Source: Chrysoperla carnea (taxonomy: Eukaryota > Arthropoda > Insecta > Neuroptera > Chrysopidae). From it: a DNA stretch of 64,000 nt. Both the position numbers and the translations under genes were made by a program. Location: positions 14,640,001 to 14,704,000 of the forward strand of contig NC_058339.1 in the NCBI RefSeq assembly GCF_905475395.1, written 5' to 3'. The notes beneath the pieces were generated by a model. That model did not search any database, was not told the origin of the DNA, and saw only the letters and a list, made by a program, of their open reading frames with translations. Every line of letters starts with the position of its first letter. The first letter of the stretch is position 1. Shown here in pieces: positions 37,130-50,400 of this stretch.

Positions 37130-40100
37130 CACAAGCGGACGTTAATAATGCTATTATTCTACTTGTATCGTAAATAACTATTATGAAACTTTCAGTTAAC
37201 CGTAAATAGACGGTTTAATAACTTTCGATCATTGCTAACTTTAGTAGTTGGAATGTGAGGGAGTGAATAACTATTTTTATTATACTATGAAAAAATATAA
37301 AGACCATATGACCGAAATACAATTATAATCGTTGAAAAGTAAAAATACAACATCTGTAGATGGTAATTGTTTTGAAAGTTGTATTTTATATATAATTATT
37401 TTATAATTCGTTTTCTTTTTATACAAAAGTAATTCTTATACTATGTATAAATGAAAAATTACGAGTATATTAATATTAGTCCCAAGTATTTGTCTATGAT
37501 AGTTCAAAAAGGATAAAAAAAGATATCGTGTTAAAATTTGTATAGCGTGTTCTGGACGTAATATCCTTTAATAAAGTTTTGAAAATACCGCCTGGCATTG
37601 AGTATATGACCTTACACGCAGTATAATCATTTTTTTTAAAAAGTTCTGAAACGTAATTACAGATTACTTCATTCTAAAACATCAATGATTAATTCTTTAA
37701 AAGATGTTATAATTCCCATTAATAATTTCTTTTACACATTGCTATAAATGAGAATTATAACATGTGTTAAGAATTAAAAATTGAGGCTTTATAATCTGTA
37801 ATTACTCTTTGGAACTTTATTAATTACTAGCTGCATCCCGTTAGCCCGTAGTTACGTAGTTACCCACGATTAAAAGAGATTTTGAGAGTTTTTATCGACA
37901 TCGTTACTGTGTAAATCAATTAAGCCTTCACAGTTTTGAATTTTTTTAAAGTGCAAAACAGCCTTAATTCATAGAGTATTTCAGAAAAATGGACATTAAT
38001 TGTTTTACATTTACTATTTTAAATTTTTTACAAAAATCTTTAATTTCTGCGACGATCTGATTTTGGCTTTAGTTCTTTCTAAGTGGAAGTACACAGACAC
38101 AAGGGTGCAATAAACTAGCAAAAAATTGCGTTTGGAGGACCTGGAATGAGTTTCTGAATTAGAGTAATTTATTTTTGCAGTATTTTTGACAGTGTGCTAT
38201 TGGCTTTTACTTTTTTATTCCATTACCCGTCGCAGCTGGTTACATACCAAAACAACTCGGTCATTACAACTTTGGTAAAAACAACTCGACACAAAACAAC
38301 CCGATGCCAAAACAATGCGATATAAAAACAGCTCATTGAAAAAACGACTCCCACGTGGTTCAGCGAATGAACGTAATCACGCGAGTTTTTTTTTTTTGTA
38401 CCGACTCGTTTTGGCATTGGTTTGTTTTTGTGCAGACTTTTAATCACGAATTATTCATGTCTAATTTCGTCGAAGCTCATCTACGCTTAAATCTTTCTTT
38501 TCACACTGTAAAGAGAAAAATTTTGTGCTTTTCGCTACCTGTATTTTTGAATAATAATCGTCTAGGAAAATTACTTAAGTATTAAAATATATTCTAATAT
38601 ATTTGTGAAAATTATATAAATAGAAAGTAGTCCGAGTTGATTTAAATGTAAAACCTCAATTAATTTCAGTGAAAAAATAACAAATTATATTCATATAAAA
38701 ATGTACTGTACATGAATTAATTACATCCTAAATGAATTAAAGTCTTAATGCATATATTAATTATGAATCTAAATTTGAAATTTTCAGGGTGTGACAGGCA
38801 TACATGCAAAAATTGCGAAAATTAAATATAAACTTTCCACGAATCAGTTTAGAATACAAAAAAGTATTCATTTCAAGGTTACTATAGTTTTAAACTACAA
38901 TTTACTTATAATTATAATTAACAATCAGCGGCTGAATAAAATAGCAACAATTAATTCATAAATTATAATAATAATTGTACCTTAAATGGTATAAATACAC
39001 GAGGCACTATATATTAAATCTTTAAAAGCACCATTATGGCCTAAATGTTGTCGAATTTCACTCTCTAATTTTATGAATACAGTAATAAACAATTAAAACA
39101 CTACATGAGAAAAATAAACACTTTTTGGAACCACATAGAATACACGTACATTATTGAATTAATTTATTATTATAAAAAACGATTTACAATCATACTTTCA
39201 GTTACAAAACATGACTTTTTCTTTTAACTGTTTTAATATTATTTTATTTCGCCCCTTTTTGTTGAACAAAAATATCACTGTACTCCAACATTATCTTATG
39301 ATGCTCTATTCGATACTGTGTTGCCTGCGTTGTTTAACATTGCCTTTACAATGATCAAATTTACCATGCTCATAAAGCCTGTGTTACATAGTATGACTAA
39401 AACCATTCCAGTCACTTATATTATTCATTCAATGAATAAAAAAATATTATTTGAAAGAATGGTTTTCGATAATTTACAGTAATTATGTAAAATAATTGAT
39501 GGGTAACAAAATTTTTCTGGAAAACAATTAATTATCAATTGTCACCAAAATTATCCAATTTCAGTTGATTTCTACAAAAAGCCTGAAATTCTGGAGAGCT
39601 CTAAAATATGGGTAAATAATACGGAATGTGAAATTCAATTTAATTATTCACCCAATTAATTTCTTTCAAAGCTAATCCACGAAATTTCCCCTTTATGTTT
39701 GTAATGAAATTGGTGTTTGTTTAATTATTTAACATTACACGGGATATATTTGCTTATGATTGTTTTTCGCACTCTGATGGCGTGCTAAAAATTATTCTGT
39801 AGGTAAACAGATAAAGCTTTGGCCGTTTAGCGTTGCTACTGTTTTTACTTCATTCATTTACACTCATTATGAGTGGGAAAATAAATGCAATTACAAAGAA
39901 GTATTGCAGAATCTGAGAGTAAATGATTAGCAATAACAAATTTTTAGTTTGGAGAAGGTTATAAAGAAAAAGGTAATTTAATGAAAACATTTTTCGAGGA
40001 ATTTTTAAATTTAGTAAATCTTATGTATACTTTTGATTTCCTCAATATAAATACACACAAATGTAACATGGGCTTTATATGAAATAAAGGTATATATTAA

Positions 40101-40420
40101 ATGCACGAATATATATATTATACCCTTCTGCATATTATACTAACTAATAGTCAAGTGCGCATGAATCTTGTTTATTATACAATGTGTTTATTGATATTTG
40201 TACATGCTTTCTTTGATTTGATTCTTTTTTTAATTTTTAGTAAACAACTATTGACTAAACTACGTTTAATTGTTGCAAAAAAACTCCCCAGATGATTCAT
40301 ATAGGCGTTGATAAACAATAAAATTTCATTAAAAAAATATGTCTCACCTGGTTATCAGATGTTGTTGTGCTATTATTTATTTTCAATCAACATAAATCAT
40401 TATAAAAAAATATGGAACAC
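37130..40420. other. no gene seen
   Basis: AT-rich. ACTAGCTGCATCCCGTTAGC at 37827-37846 resembles the start of repeat C but the body does not match. The minisatellite at 38247 is listed separately. Confidence 0.45.
38247..38345 (+). repeat. AAAACAACTCG degenerate array
   Basis: Units of about 18-21 bases built on CCAAAACAACTCG or AAAACAACTCGACAC recur five or more times with drift. The overlapping frames on both strands are by-products. Confidence 0.5.
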
Positions 40421-40427
40421 AGTCATG

Positions 40428-40880
40428 TGGTGCCAGTTTTTCGATAGTTATCACTAATGTGCTTATTTCCGGGACCAAGACTCCATATTCTTGAAACCTA
40501 TTAGAGCTAGGTTAATTTTGATCACAAATTTGAAAAGTATGGCCGAAATTTTGTAGGATTACATACTTGGTTTAACAAAACTGGATAAAATTTGGATGTG
40601 ATAGAGTAAATTTTTAGATTCTGATGACGTCATCAAGTTAAAAAATTTGATTGTTTTGATAATACAGGCAAATTTTATCCGATCTTATTGGAATTTTTTT
40701 TGAAACCCACTAATTTTGGGTCATTCTTTTCAGCTGTGATGTCAGTTTTTTGATAGCTATCACCAATTTGCTTAATTCCGTTACCAGGATTCCACATTCT
40801 TGAAACCTGTTAGAGCCAGGTGAATTTTGATCACAAATTTGAAAAATATGGCTCAAATTTAATAGGTATTTAGTAGTGAT
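40428..40880 (+). repeat. dispersed repeat J, direct duplication
   Basis: Two units 309 bases apart (CAGTTTTTCGATAGTTATCA at 40434; CAGTTTTTTGATAGCTATCA at 40743). Both contain TTCTTGAAACCT-TTAGAGC and TTTTGATCACAAATTTGAAA. The first also has a GATGACGTCATC palindrome at about 40623-40634. Confidence 0.7.
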
Positions 40881-41744
40881 GTTTTTGGTCTTTGGGCTAA
40901 ACTTACAATAATTCTTTTTGTAGTCATTTATCTACAGAAGATAGAAATGTATGAAATGACAGAAATTGTAAGCTTTAGATATTAAAGATATTTCTAGTCA
41001 ATTAATTACTCAAACTTGTTAAATTAAAACTTTGAAAAGAACTTTCGACACAATCCACACGCTTACAGCACAAGACAGTCATCAGGTTAGATCTTGTTAA
41101 AGGTCATGTTGGGTACAGTTACCCCATTATAATTGCTCATTTAAAAGTTGGTAAATATGGCACTTTTTACATGTACATGTTAAAAGGTCTCTAACTTACT
41201 TACTCCTTTTTGTTACTCTTTATTGCACGTTCTGATTTGTTTGCTGGTTCGGAAGTAAAACCTAGAAAAGTCTGATATAAAAAACGACACCAAAAATCGA
41301 CCATTTTCATCAAGGTAACCAAGGAAACTAAAACTTTATCAATCGATTCAGCTTGCCATAAATTTGAGAAAATGCAAAAATATTTTTATTATTTGTCATT
41401 TGTATTTTTGGCTGGTTTGAGAAGTCAAAACTTTGTTGTATTAAAATGATCCCGATGTGTTAATATCAAACAATGATGATGATCCCTATGAAGCCTTATA
41501 ATGACCTTATAAAATGCCAAATTTACTTTCAGCCGTTAATTTTACATAATATTATTAAATAAAATATACACGATATTTAGTTTAAATAATTTTAACGGAT
41601 ATTATTAATTTAACATCGTCAAATTTTATTCAATTAATGTATTTTACAATTAAACGACTCATATTTTATTACTTAATATTACGACTTTATGAGTAATAAA
41701 TAAAAGCCTTTATTAGTTCTTTTTTTCAAAAATTCAATGTGAAT

Positions 41745-42093
41745 ATTATAACGCCTATACTGGTTCGACCCTTGATGTTCACGCGAATAACTTCAACACT
41801 CTTGGGCACGGAAGACATATGGCCCAATTGACTCGACCTCATGACCCAATTGACACGAACTCAACCTCACTTTTTACATCCTGAGAACGCTATAAAAATT
41901 TCAGCTTGATTTTTATTTTTTCGTTTTTGAGTGATCGTGTCCACAGAGAGACAGACAGACGAACAGACGGAAATCTTTAGGTGATTTTATGTAGGTGCAT
42001 CTATACCAAAATTTTGTTGATAGCATCAATATTTTTGAGCGTTACAAACTTGGGACTAAACTTACTATACCTTCATATATATTACATATATAT
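41745..42093 (-). repeat. dispersed repeat B, inverted partial copy
   Basis: Reverse complement of family B. It carries the GACAGACAGACGAACAGACGG run and CAATATTTTTGAGCGTTACA, then CTTGGGACTAAACTTACTATAC at its right end. Confidence 0.7.
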
Positions 42094-42802
42094 AGTGAAT
42101 AAAAAGTTATAACGACCACTTGAAAATTTATTCCCAAATTTGTATCTATTTTCTTTAAAAATTTTGTTATTAATGACTTGATGAGTAAAAATTACGATCG
42201 CGGATCAAGGATTGCGACCCCACATACATGGATTTAACTTTACACTAACTCCCTCTTGACAATAACAAAAATTGCGTCCCCTGACTTTTTACACCTTAAT
42301 CTTAAACTCATTGGCTAAGCTCAAAAAAATGTAACATTTCAATAAACTATATGTATTAAAAAAAATTAATAAAACAAAGTACTAAATAATTATAAGGTAT
42401 TATTAAAAAAATAAAATACATTTTTATAATACTTGTTCAATCAATGTATTATTACTTACAATAAGTCTTGATTAATAAATATGTTCCAATAACAAATGAA
42501 TAACAATCAAATCATACATAAAACATTACCAATAAGTATTATTGATTGATACAATTGTTTATGATTGATTAAATTATGCATATGTATTACATATTACAAT
42601 AGATATTATCAAAAGTTTTTTTAAAATTTTATTTGAGTCAATTTTATTTTATTAGTTTTATACACATGATACAGATTTTGAAAAATTATCTTCATATGTC
42701 CATTAATTATATTTAATAGGTAATTAATACCTGTATAAATATTATCAAAGATAATAAATGATAACTCAAGGTCATAGATCAATGATTGTATTATATAAAT
42801 AC

Positions 42803-43124
42803 AGAGCCTAAATAGCCAAGCGGTCTAAGGCGTTTGTCTTTGACTGTTTGTCCATTTAGACTTAGGTTGCGGGTTCGAATCCAGGCAGCGGCAGTGTGAA
42901 CAGTTATGATTAATGAGGGCAGTAGAATTGATCACATTGTCGTCGCTTGGATAAGAACGAAGTAACCGACGCTACCCACATCAAAATGTAATTGTAAATA
43001 TGAATGTAATTAAATAAATAAAGATAAACAAATAATGATGTGGATGGCCTCTGTTATAGGCGTATATGTCAGAGAAACGGAGGTTAAACCCTTGTTAAAC
43101 CCCATTATTATTATTATTATTATT
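42803..43124 (+). mobile_element. tRNA-Leu-derived SINE, copy 2
   Basis: Same family as 11832-12141. The A box TAGCCAAGCGG fits the pol III consensus better than copy 1, and the B box GGTTCGAATCC is intact. The copy ends in (ATT)n after an extra TTGTTAAACCCC. ATTATATAAATAC flanks it directly at 42790-42802 and 43122-43134. A longer 21-base match to the upstream flank appears again at 43142-43162, so the right flank is itself duplicated. Confidence 0.88.
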
Positions 43125-43617
43125 ATATAAATACGAATATGATGATTGTATTATATAAATACGTATTTCGACTAACATGTAGTCAATATGAATTAGCTAA
43201 TCGTTATTACTTTTATCTTAAAGAAAAATTTTAGAAATGAGCTCTATAAGTAGAATATTCTGGTGGCCCAAATTTACCGCGGATTCACTCATCATATTCG
43301 TAATCAACAATTTCAAAAACCTTCGAGTATTGATTTTGGATGAGTTCAAAAGAAATTTGGCAAAAAGTAACGGGGATGAGCTTTACAGCCAGGGCGCCTT
43401 GATCTGTAGGTTTATTGCTAAATATTTTGCTCACATTCTGAATTAGAGACCTCTAAAAATCACATGTATGTATCTGGAAGTAATTTTAAAGTAAATAAAT
43501 TTACAGAAAAGTTACTTAGAAGAGGTCCTTAGGAGATACTGCTGTCTAGGTTTATAGGGGAATATCACAATACTTCACACTGCAGATTTTTCAGAAGTGT
43601 CATCGATTTTTGTGTTG

Positions 43618-44055
43618 AGATAGTTCTTTTCCAGCAGTCTAGTCAAAAATTATTGGCTTATTACTCATGAGCTTAGGTTATAAACAAAGTTGTTTTTACT
43701 GTTACTGATTTCCCTCCATTAAAAATAATCCTATTGGCAGGGAGTATACTATATGGTAGTTCAACTGAGTCGATCATAGTGCTCGATGCGGACAAAATTT
43801 CGTTAAATCATGCTCAAGTTTTTTTCGTTATTGTGTTTATTCTTCTTACTTTTTTCAGCTGATCCAAGGAAAAGCAGATATCGTTTTATCGCGCTAAGAT
43901 TGCTGTGTTCGTACGCTTCTCCCATGCTACGTGTATTAAAAATATCATTTTTAATTGCAATTATCTCATCTTAAGCGTGATAAGCGTGATAAATTGTCCT
44001 GAAATTTTAACAACGTCTACATTCGGCTTTTAATATTATATATATATTATTTCTC
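43618..44055 (+). repeat. diverged relative of PB2
   Basis: Matches parts of 20891-21559: AGTCTAGTCAAAAATTATTGG near the start and CGCTTCTCCCATGCTACGTG at 43916-43935. The right inverted end and TTAA are missing. It runs directly into repeat M. Confidence 0.5.
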
Positions 44056-44215
44056 TAGTCTGTTTTTTACTGTCCATAATTACTGTCCACGTTCGGTCTT
44101 CCTCATTCCTTTATCAAATTCCATGATTTACCACCCATTCACAAACCAGGCTAGTATTATTAAGATTTAATATTTTCCATTATGTAATTTGTATATCATA
44201 TCTGCTATAAAGTAT
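44050..44215 (+). repeat. dispersed repeat M, copy 1
   Basis: Shares CTTCCTCATTCCTTTATCAA, ATGATTTAC and TAATTTGTATATCATATCTG with 55848-56070. Confidence 0.5.
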
Positions 44216-45099
44216 CACTTATCTCTAGTTATATTAAGAATTTTGAAGATTTCTTAGATTTTTTACGATCAATTGAGGCTAATTCCCTCAAATTGTGTAC
44301 ATATTAGAAAGAGGTAAAAAATTTTGTACGTGTATTTCAAGTGGATACGTCTAGGTCTGTCTTATACACCACACCTATAGTTAAAAATACGTTAAATATA
44401 CTTATCAATTTATTATTATTATTGACTGACTGGTGGTGTTTTCATGGAACATGCAATGTGTTTAATATTTGATGATAATTTTAAATATATTTTGTAACTG
44501 ACTATGTTATTTTATTTTTAGAATACTAAATAGTAAGTTAGTTATAGTTAGAATACTTTATACTTATTAAGTAAACATCGAACACTACTAATATAAAATA
44601 CTTGTTATTATAATAAATAATAAATTAATATTTTTAGGATATTCGTTGTATGCGTAGTCATGGTAGGAACAATAAAATCGATGCCAGCGCTTCCAGTGAA
44701 AAATTTTGGCGATAAAGAAGGCTATTATGACTAATTTGCAATTCTTTACATGTTAATGTTATAGAAAATTATATATTATCATAATTATTTATTTAAATTT
44801 GTGTGACAATAATATTAAATTTTTAATGTAAGTCATAAATGCAATCCATACAATTATATATGCATCGATACAATTCTATAATTAAAATAGTGTATCGTTA
44901 CTATGGAAACTCCTCCAATAAAACTCACGCACGGTGCGAATACATACATTCATATTAGTTAATTGGGGTGTCAATCAATCAATATTATTGGTATTATATT
45001 ATAGTTTTAATACTTATTAAATAATATTCGTGTAAATAATGATACAAATTAATCATAAATTATCGTCTGCTTGGAATGAAATCTTTTCACTAATTTTGG

Positions 45100-45400
45100 A
45101 TCAAACTTTTCATCTGTATTGCTAGTTTTTCGCGTTTACCTGTTAGAGTTAATTTGTTTTTCTTGAAATCTGCTAAAGTTAATTTTAGGACAAATCTGTA
45201 AAGTATGACGTAAATTTACTAGCATTTCATAGTTTATCAAGATTGGTTATAGATTGGATGTGATAGAGCAAAATGAAATTTTTTGGATTTCGATGACTTC
45301 ATTAAGTTTAAAAATCGGTTTTATTGATAACACAGTCAAATTTCCGATCGGAATGAAAGTTTTCAAAACACAGAGTGCTTCTAAAATCATATAAATTTTT
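45100..45400 (+). repeat. dispersed repeat J, diverged copy
   Basis: Shares GCTAGTTTTTCG, CTTGAAATCTGCTAAAGTTA, GGATGTGATAGAGCAAA and the GATGACTTCATTAAGTT segment with the first unit at 40428. Confidence 0.55.
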
Positions 45401-45724
45401 AATCTTAGTTAGCCAGCCAGTAATATAAGTAGGAGGATGTTTGTATAACCACATTAATTATCTAATAGGAAATGGTTTTCAACACAAATATCAATTTTAT
45501 GATTATTGATTTCTTTATGTTTTGACTGATTTAAAAAAGTACAAAGTCAAAATTTATATAAATAAATAAAAGAACTGACGAAAAATGCACAAAATTTGTT
45601 TATTTGGTTTTACTATTCTGTGTTTACGTATTAATTAAAAAATGGTCTTAATATAATTATAAAATATACGATTTTATAGGCAAATGTTTCATCTTTTCAA
45701 AAGCATTGTTATCCTCTGTATATA

Positions 45725-46010
45725 AGTAATATATATCAAGGTATACTAAGTTTAGTCCCAAGTTTGTAACGTTTAAAAATAATGATGCTACGGCCCAAAA
45801 CTATAAAAGATATAAAGTTGAAAATTTGCAGGTAGCTACAATTAGTGGTCTTTTGAAACATCCTCGATAAACGGAAAATTTAAACTCTTCTATAATTTAT
45901 AAAAAAATAATGCAAGCACTGATATTTAACACTTCCTATACAGGATATTTCAACAATTAACTCAGTCAATTGACTGTGTTTGTGTTTGTTTTCGCTTATT
46001 TTATGTACTT
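45725..46010 (+). repeat. dispersed repeat B, rearranged copy
   Basis: Has the family start (GGTATACTAAGTTTAGTCCC) and the family end (TTTCAACAATTAACTCAGTC), but an unrelated or deleted middle of about 160 bases. Confidence 0.6.
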
Positions 46011-46617
46011 TTGTGCACGAGAAAAAAAAATCACGTGTAGGATTTGCGTGCTTGAATTAGCAAAAAATAGTAATGTTATAGATAAATAATTGATAATGAT
46101 GTAATTCCTTAAATACAAATCAATAATTGTATATATAGAAAAAAAGAAAAAAACCGAACGAAGCGGCTGTTTGCAGCTAGTATAAAATCATAATAATTTC
46201 TTTAAGTGTGTGCTTGAAGACACTTTGTATTAATTAATCTATATCTTCAAGAGTGTCAAAGATCATTTAACTTTTACTGATATATTATAAATTTTAGTAT
46301 GAGACACTTTCATATTTTTGTTTTTGTCTGGGTTCTGGGGGTCGATATGATTGTTATGAGTAATTTAACCTAACACCGATATAAAAAGAATCCGGATAAA
46401 ATTATCAATTTCTTGTCACAAAATACTTCATTAAAAACTATACAGTACAGGTGATAATTGATCAACATGCAAAATACAAATCGTATGCAATTCAATAAAT
46501 TCAAACTCATTCCAATCAAAAATTATGATAAAATTAATATAAAATCTTAAAATCTTAACACAATTAATTTGAAGTCAAAGTTCATTTAATATAATCGTGT
46601 ACTCAATTATAAAAATT

Positions 46618-47152
46618 ACTAGAGTGATACCCACCCGTTTCGCTGGGTTTAAAAGTAAAGATTGATAAAGATTGTTCTCGCTTATCCCTTTTGTATAACA
46701 CTCGAAATAATGGTAAGGATTGTTTTACACAGGTAAAATATATGTATGGTTTTCTATTTTTTTAAATGTATAATAGTCGTAATTGTTCATTGAGTATATC
46801 AGAGAAGATGACCGTGAAATATTTTATATTCACTATTTTTACAGAAATCTGTAATTTATGGTCATGTCAAATGACTACTTTTACAGAAATCTGTAATTTA
46901 TTGTAATGTCAAATGACTACTTTTACAGAAATCTGTAATTTATGGTAATGTCAAATTAAATTAATTTTTAAATTTTTTTTATTTTTTACTATTATACCTT
47001 TATAAATTATGTCTCAGTGTTATTCTGATATATTAGCTATATTGTTGTACAGTTTCGTTAAAAACCAATCGCTAGTTTTAGCGTGAAAGCGTAACAAACA
47101 AACAAACGAACAATCAAACATGCTTACTTTCACATTTATAATATATAGAGAT
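46618..47152 (+). mobile_element. dispersed repeat C, copy 2
   Basis: Starts ACTAGAGTGATACCCACCCG and ends ATATATAGAGAT. It has three copies of the 42-base subunit (from about 46831, 46873 and 46915) against two in the copy at 5567-5987, plus additional inserted sequence before the (AACA)n run. It ends about 270 bases before the acyltransferase start codon. Confidence 0.75.
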
Positions 47153-47424
47153 ATATATATTTTGTGATAATACACAATTTAAAATTTTTTTTTATTGATA
47201 AATTTTCATTACTTTTATGGTTATATAGTCAATAGTTTAGCGTGAGATCAATTATATCTATTTATATATATTTTTAATCAAAACTTTATTGTTATAGTAT
47301 TGAGTTGAAGAATATATTTCATTGTTTGAAGTTTTATAATTGTTTTTATAAGTGATTTGTGTTCTTAATTTTTAAACATTCCATTCGTGAATAAGTGTCA
47401 TTTATTGCCAATATTTATTTAGTG

Positions 47425-50400
47425 ATGGGTATCCTTGAATTTATATGGACATTTTTATTATTTTTTATTACCTTGACAATTTTACCATTTATTGGTGCAT
47501 GTTTTTTATGTGAGTTAAATATTTTTAAAATGATTTTATCTATATCTAGACCAAATACAGTGAAACCTTAATATGAGGTCCATCAATATAACGATTTAAC
47601 AAATAAATTTTTTCTACATCCTTTAGAACTGCCAGTAAAAGGGTTATAAATAGTTCCAAAGTTTTAAGTTTCCACTTCTGTCAACAGTCTCCATGACTGT
47701 CTATCTTGCAGACAGTCAGGGCATGCCAAAAAATAACAACAAACCTCAAGATTTTTTACCTTTTTTTAGTTTTTTATCGATTTTGAACAGGGTGAACTGG
47801 TTTTTCATCAATGATTGCAGTATTCATTCTTAAAGTAGGTTAAATTATCAAGAATTTTGAGCTAGACCAGTTTTAATAATACCAATACTTTCAGAGATTT
47901 AGCTTTTCAAAATTTGGCCACTTATCCAAGTTACACAAGTTGAGCAAAATTTCATCATTCTCAGTACCATTCAAGTTTTTGCAGGCCTAGAGCTTTCATA
48001 GAAACCCTGTCTCTAATTGGGGAAATTCATTTCGCTCACCTAGCCATGGACTCTCCACAGAATTTGTTTCACCTCAACAGGTTTCCGCATTGGCCATAAA
48101 GTGTATCGTAGAAGACTATTATTATAGGAGGTAGCTAGTTTGACTTTTACAATAACTTTCTGGATAAATTTCAGTATTTTTTCTTCTTTAGCGTTGATTA
48201 AAGCACAGGGATCTGCCCCCACTATAAGTACTACCCTGACCATATAATTTTTAATCGAATATTATTATGATTAATGATCATTATTGTATTAAATTCATAA
48301 GTAAATAATTTTAAAATTTGATACTAAACACTCACACAATCTCCATAAACACGTAGGTTAATTTTAGTAATAAATATCTGGTGAAAAAGATTCACGTAAC
48401 GGCCATGTAGTGACCAAAGTTACTCTGAATTTGTATAATATAAACAAGAAAGAAAAAAGGATATTTAACCAAATCAATTAATAAATTTATCCAGAGCACT
48501 CAGAAATATAAGGATGTCTTTATCGTTCTATTTAATTATAATATAATCTATCTCACTTCTCAAAATTTTTTCAACCCTGTAACCTGTCTATTATTCATTG
48601 ACTTTATACTTATACATAGACTAAGCATCGCCTATCTTTCCGTACAGTGAGAAGCGTGTCAACATCTGAGGTAATTGCTTAGGCCAGTTAGGGACATGTA
48701 TATATAAAAAAAAAAAAAAATTTATCAAAAGAATATAGGTACATTTATTAAAAAAAAAATACATTGAATGTTAAATTTTCATATCACAAAATGTTTTACA
48801 TAAAACATCGTGATTTCATTGAACTTTTTCGCTTTTTGACTTAAAAAAATACTTATCGCGTATCACTTTACATTTTTTCTTATGAATCTACAATGGATTA
48901 GACCTAAGCAATTACCTCAGAAGTTGGCACGCTTAAAATCGTTTGACAGTTAGTTAATGTAATGTCAATGCACAAAAAGCAATTATCACGATATGCGCAG
49001 ACTCAACCCCTCGACAGTAGGGTATCATTTCTGTCATGTTTATTATTCATAAAACTTTCAGCGCGTTATTTAAGTATTCATATAGAGGTAAATATTTAAT
49101 ATCTGTTAATTATTAATGAAACAATCTATCAATTTTGACATGAGTGTATTTAGTGACTATGATACACAACCTATGAGAAATTATAATTTATTAAAACTTT
49201 TATTAATCAATGAAGTTTCTGACTTATCATTCATTTATTTTTATTATTTTTATGTTAAATCTATTGCATAGTCTGAACCGATTGAACTGAGAACTGAGAA
49301 TTAATTTATCGAAAAAAAATGGTTCGATTCCAAATTGTAATTCGATTTCCATCTTTAATACTTTACGCAAAAATAGTTGTAGAAACAAAGCACTAAAAAC
49401 GATCAATGTTCGAAGAATTTGAACAGTAAGGCGGATTTGAATGCGGTTTTCTGCATTCGATTCGTTAAAGTTGTTCCAAACTTGTTAGTCGGAAGTTTTT
49501 TGGGCCGCTGAACACGAATGTATTATTTTGAACATCATTGTTTCGTTTCTGCGACTTAAAATGTTTCCATTAAAAGTGTTTCCGTTCCTGTTCTCCTAAT
49601 ACTTAAAACGATCGCAGTTTAGCCACGGGTACAGCACTGCCGAATTCTGCACTTATACATATTTTGCATCAAAAATCAATTTCAAAAACTAAGATTGCAG
49701 TGAAACTTTTTTTTTTTCTCTTAGGCTATCTTAGTTTTGGCATCGATGTTAATACATAGCTTTCTTATAATTATTTCAAACAGTTATTGTCTCATCATCT
49801 GAAGGCTGCGAACTCGATCCTCACTCAGGGCATTATGTTTTATCTGAAAGTATTATGGTTTTTTTTTTTCAGTTATACAAGGAATTCGTGCATTATGGAT
49901 GTACATTTTAGTGAATTCATACAAAGATAACGATGATTTGGAATTTATAGAAACAGTTAATATTCGTACATCCATGGATTCTCATCGGAATATGGGTATT
50001 TTTACATTTCTTGTTAGTATTCATGGTGAATGTCGACCCAACTTGGTGAAGAAAAATTTATTTGAAGTTGTTGGTAATAATTTTTATAATACATATTAAA
50101 TTAGACCGTGTGACACACATACTTGGGACTTCGTTAGTGGCTTATTTTTGGCGAGGCTACCAAACTATCATCGACGAGTTTTTTCGAAAAGGCTGCTTTT
50201 TCAAGTAACACTAACCGTCTGCACAAGCACATAATAGTTTGCAGATTATATAAAGTGCTTTTATAAAATAATGTAAAACAGATTTATCATTCTATTTATC
50301 ACCGAAGTGCAAGCTTGCTAAACCGATTTAAATGAATATAGAGCTTATATTAATTAGATTAAATCAATAAAAAACTAGGAAATTAAAACTTTCACATCAT

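Noticed and set aside
43237..43446. 69-codon frame SISRIFWWPKF... on the plus strand
   Set aside because: Slightly better composition than its surroundings, but no recognisable family, no upstream exon, and it is bracketed by repeats.
47560..47620. TACAGTGAAACCTTAATATG as another pogo-like end
   Set aside because: Only the first dozen bases fit and no inverted partner was found.
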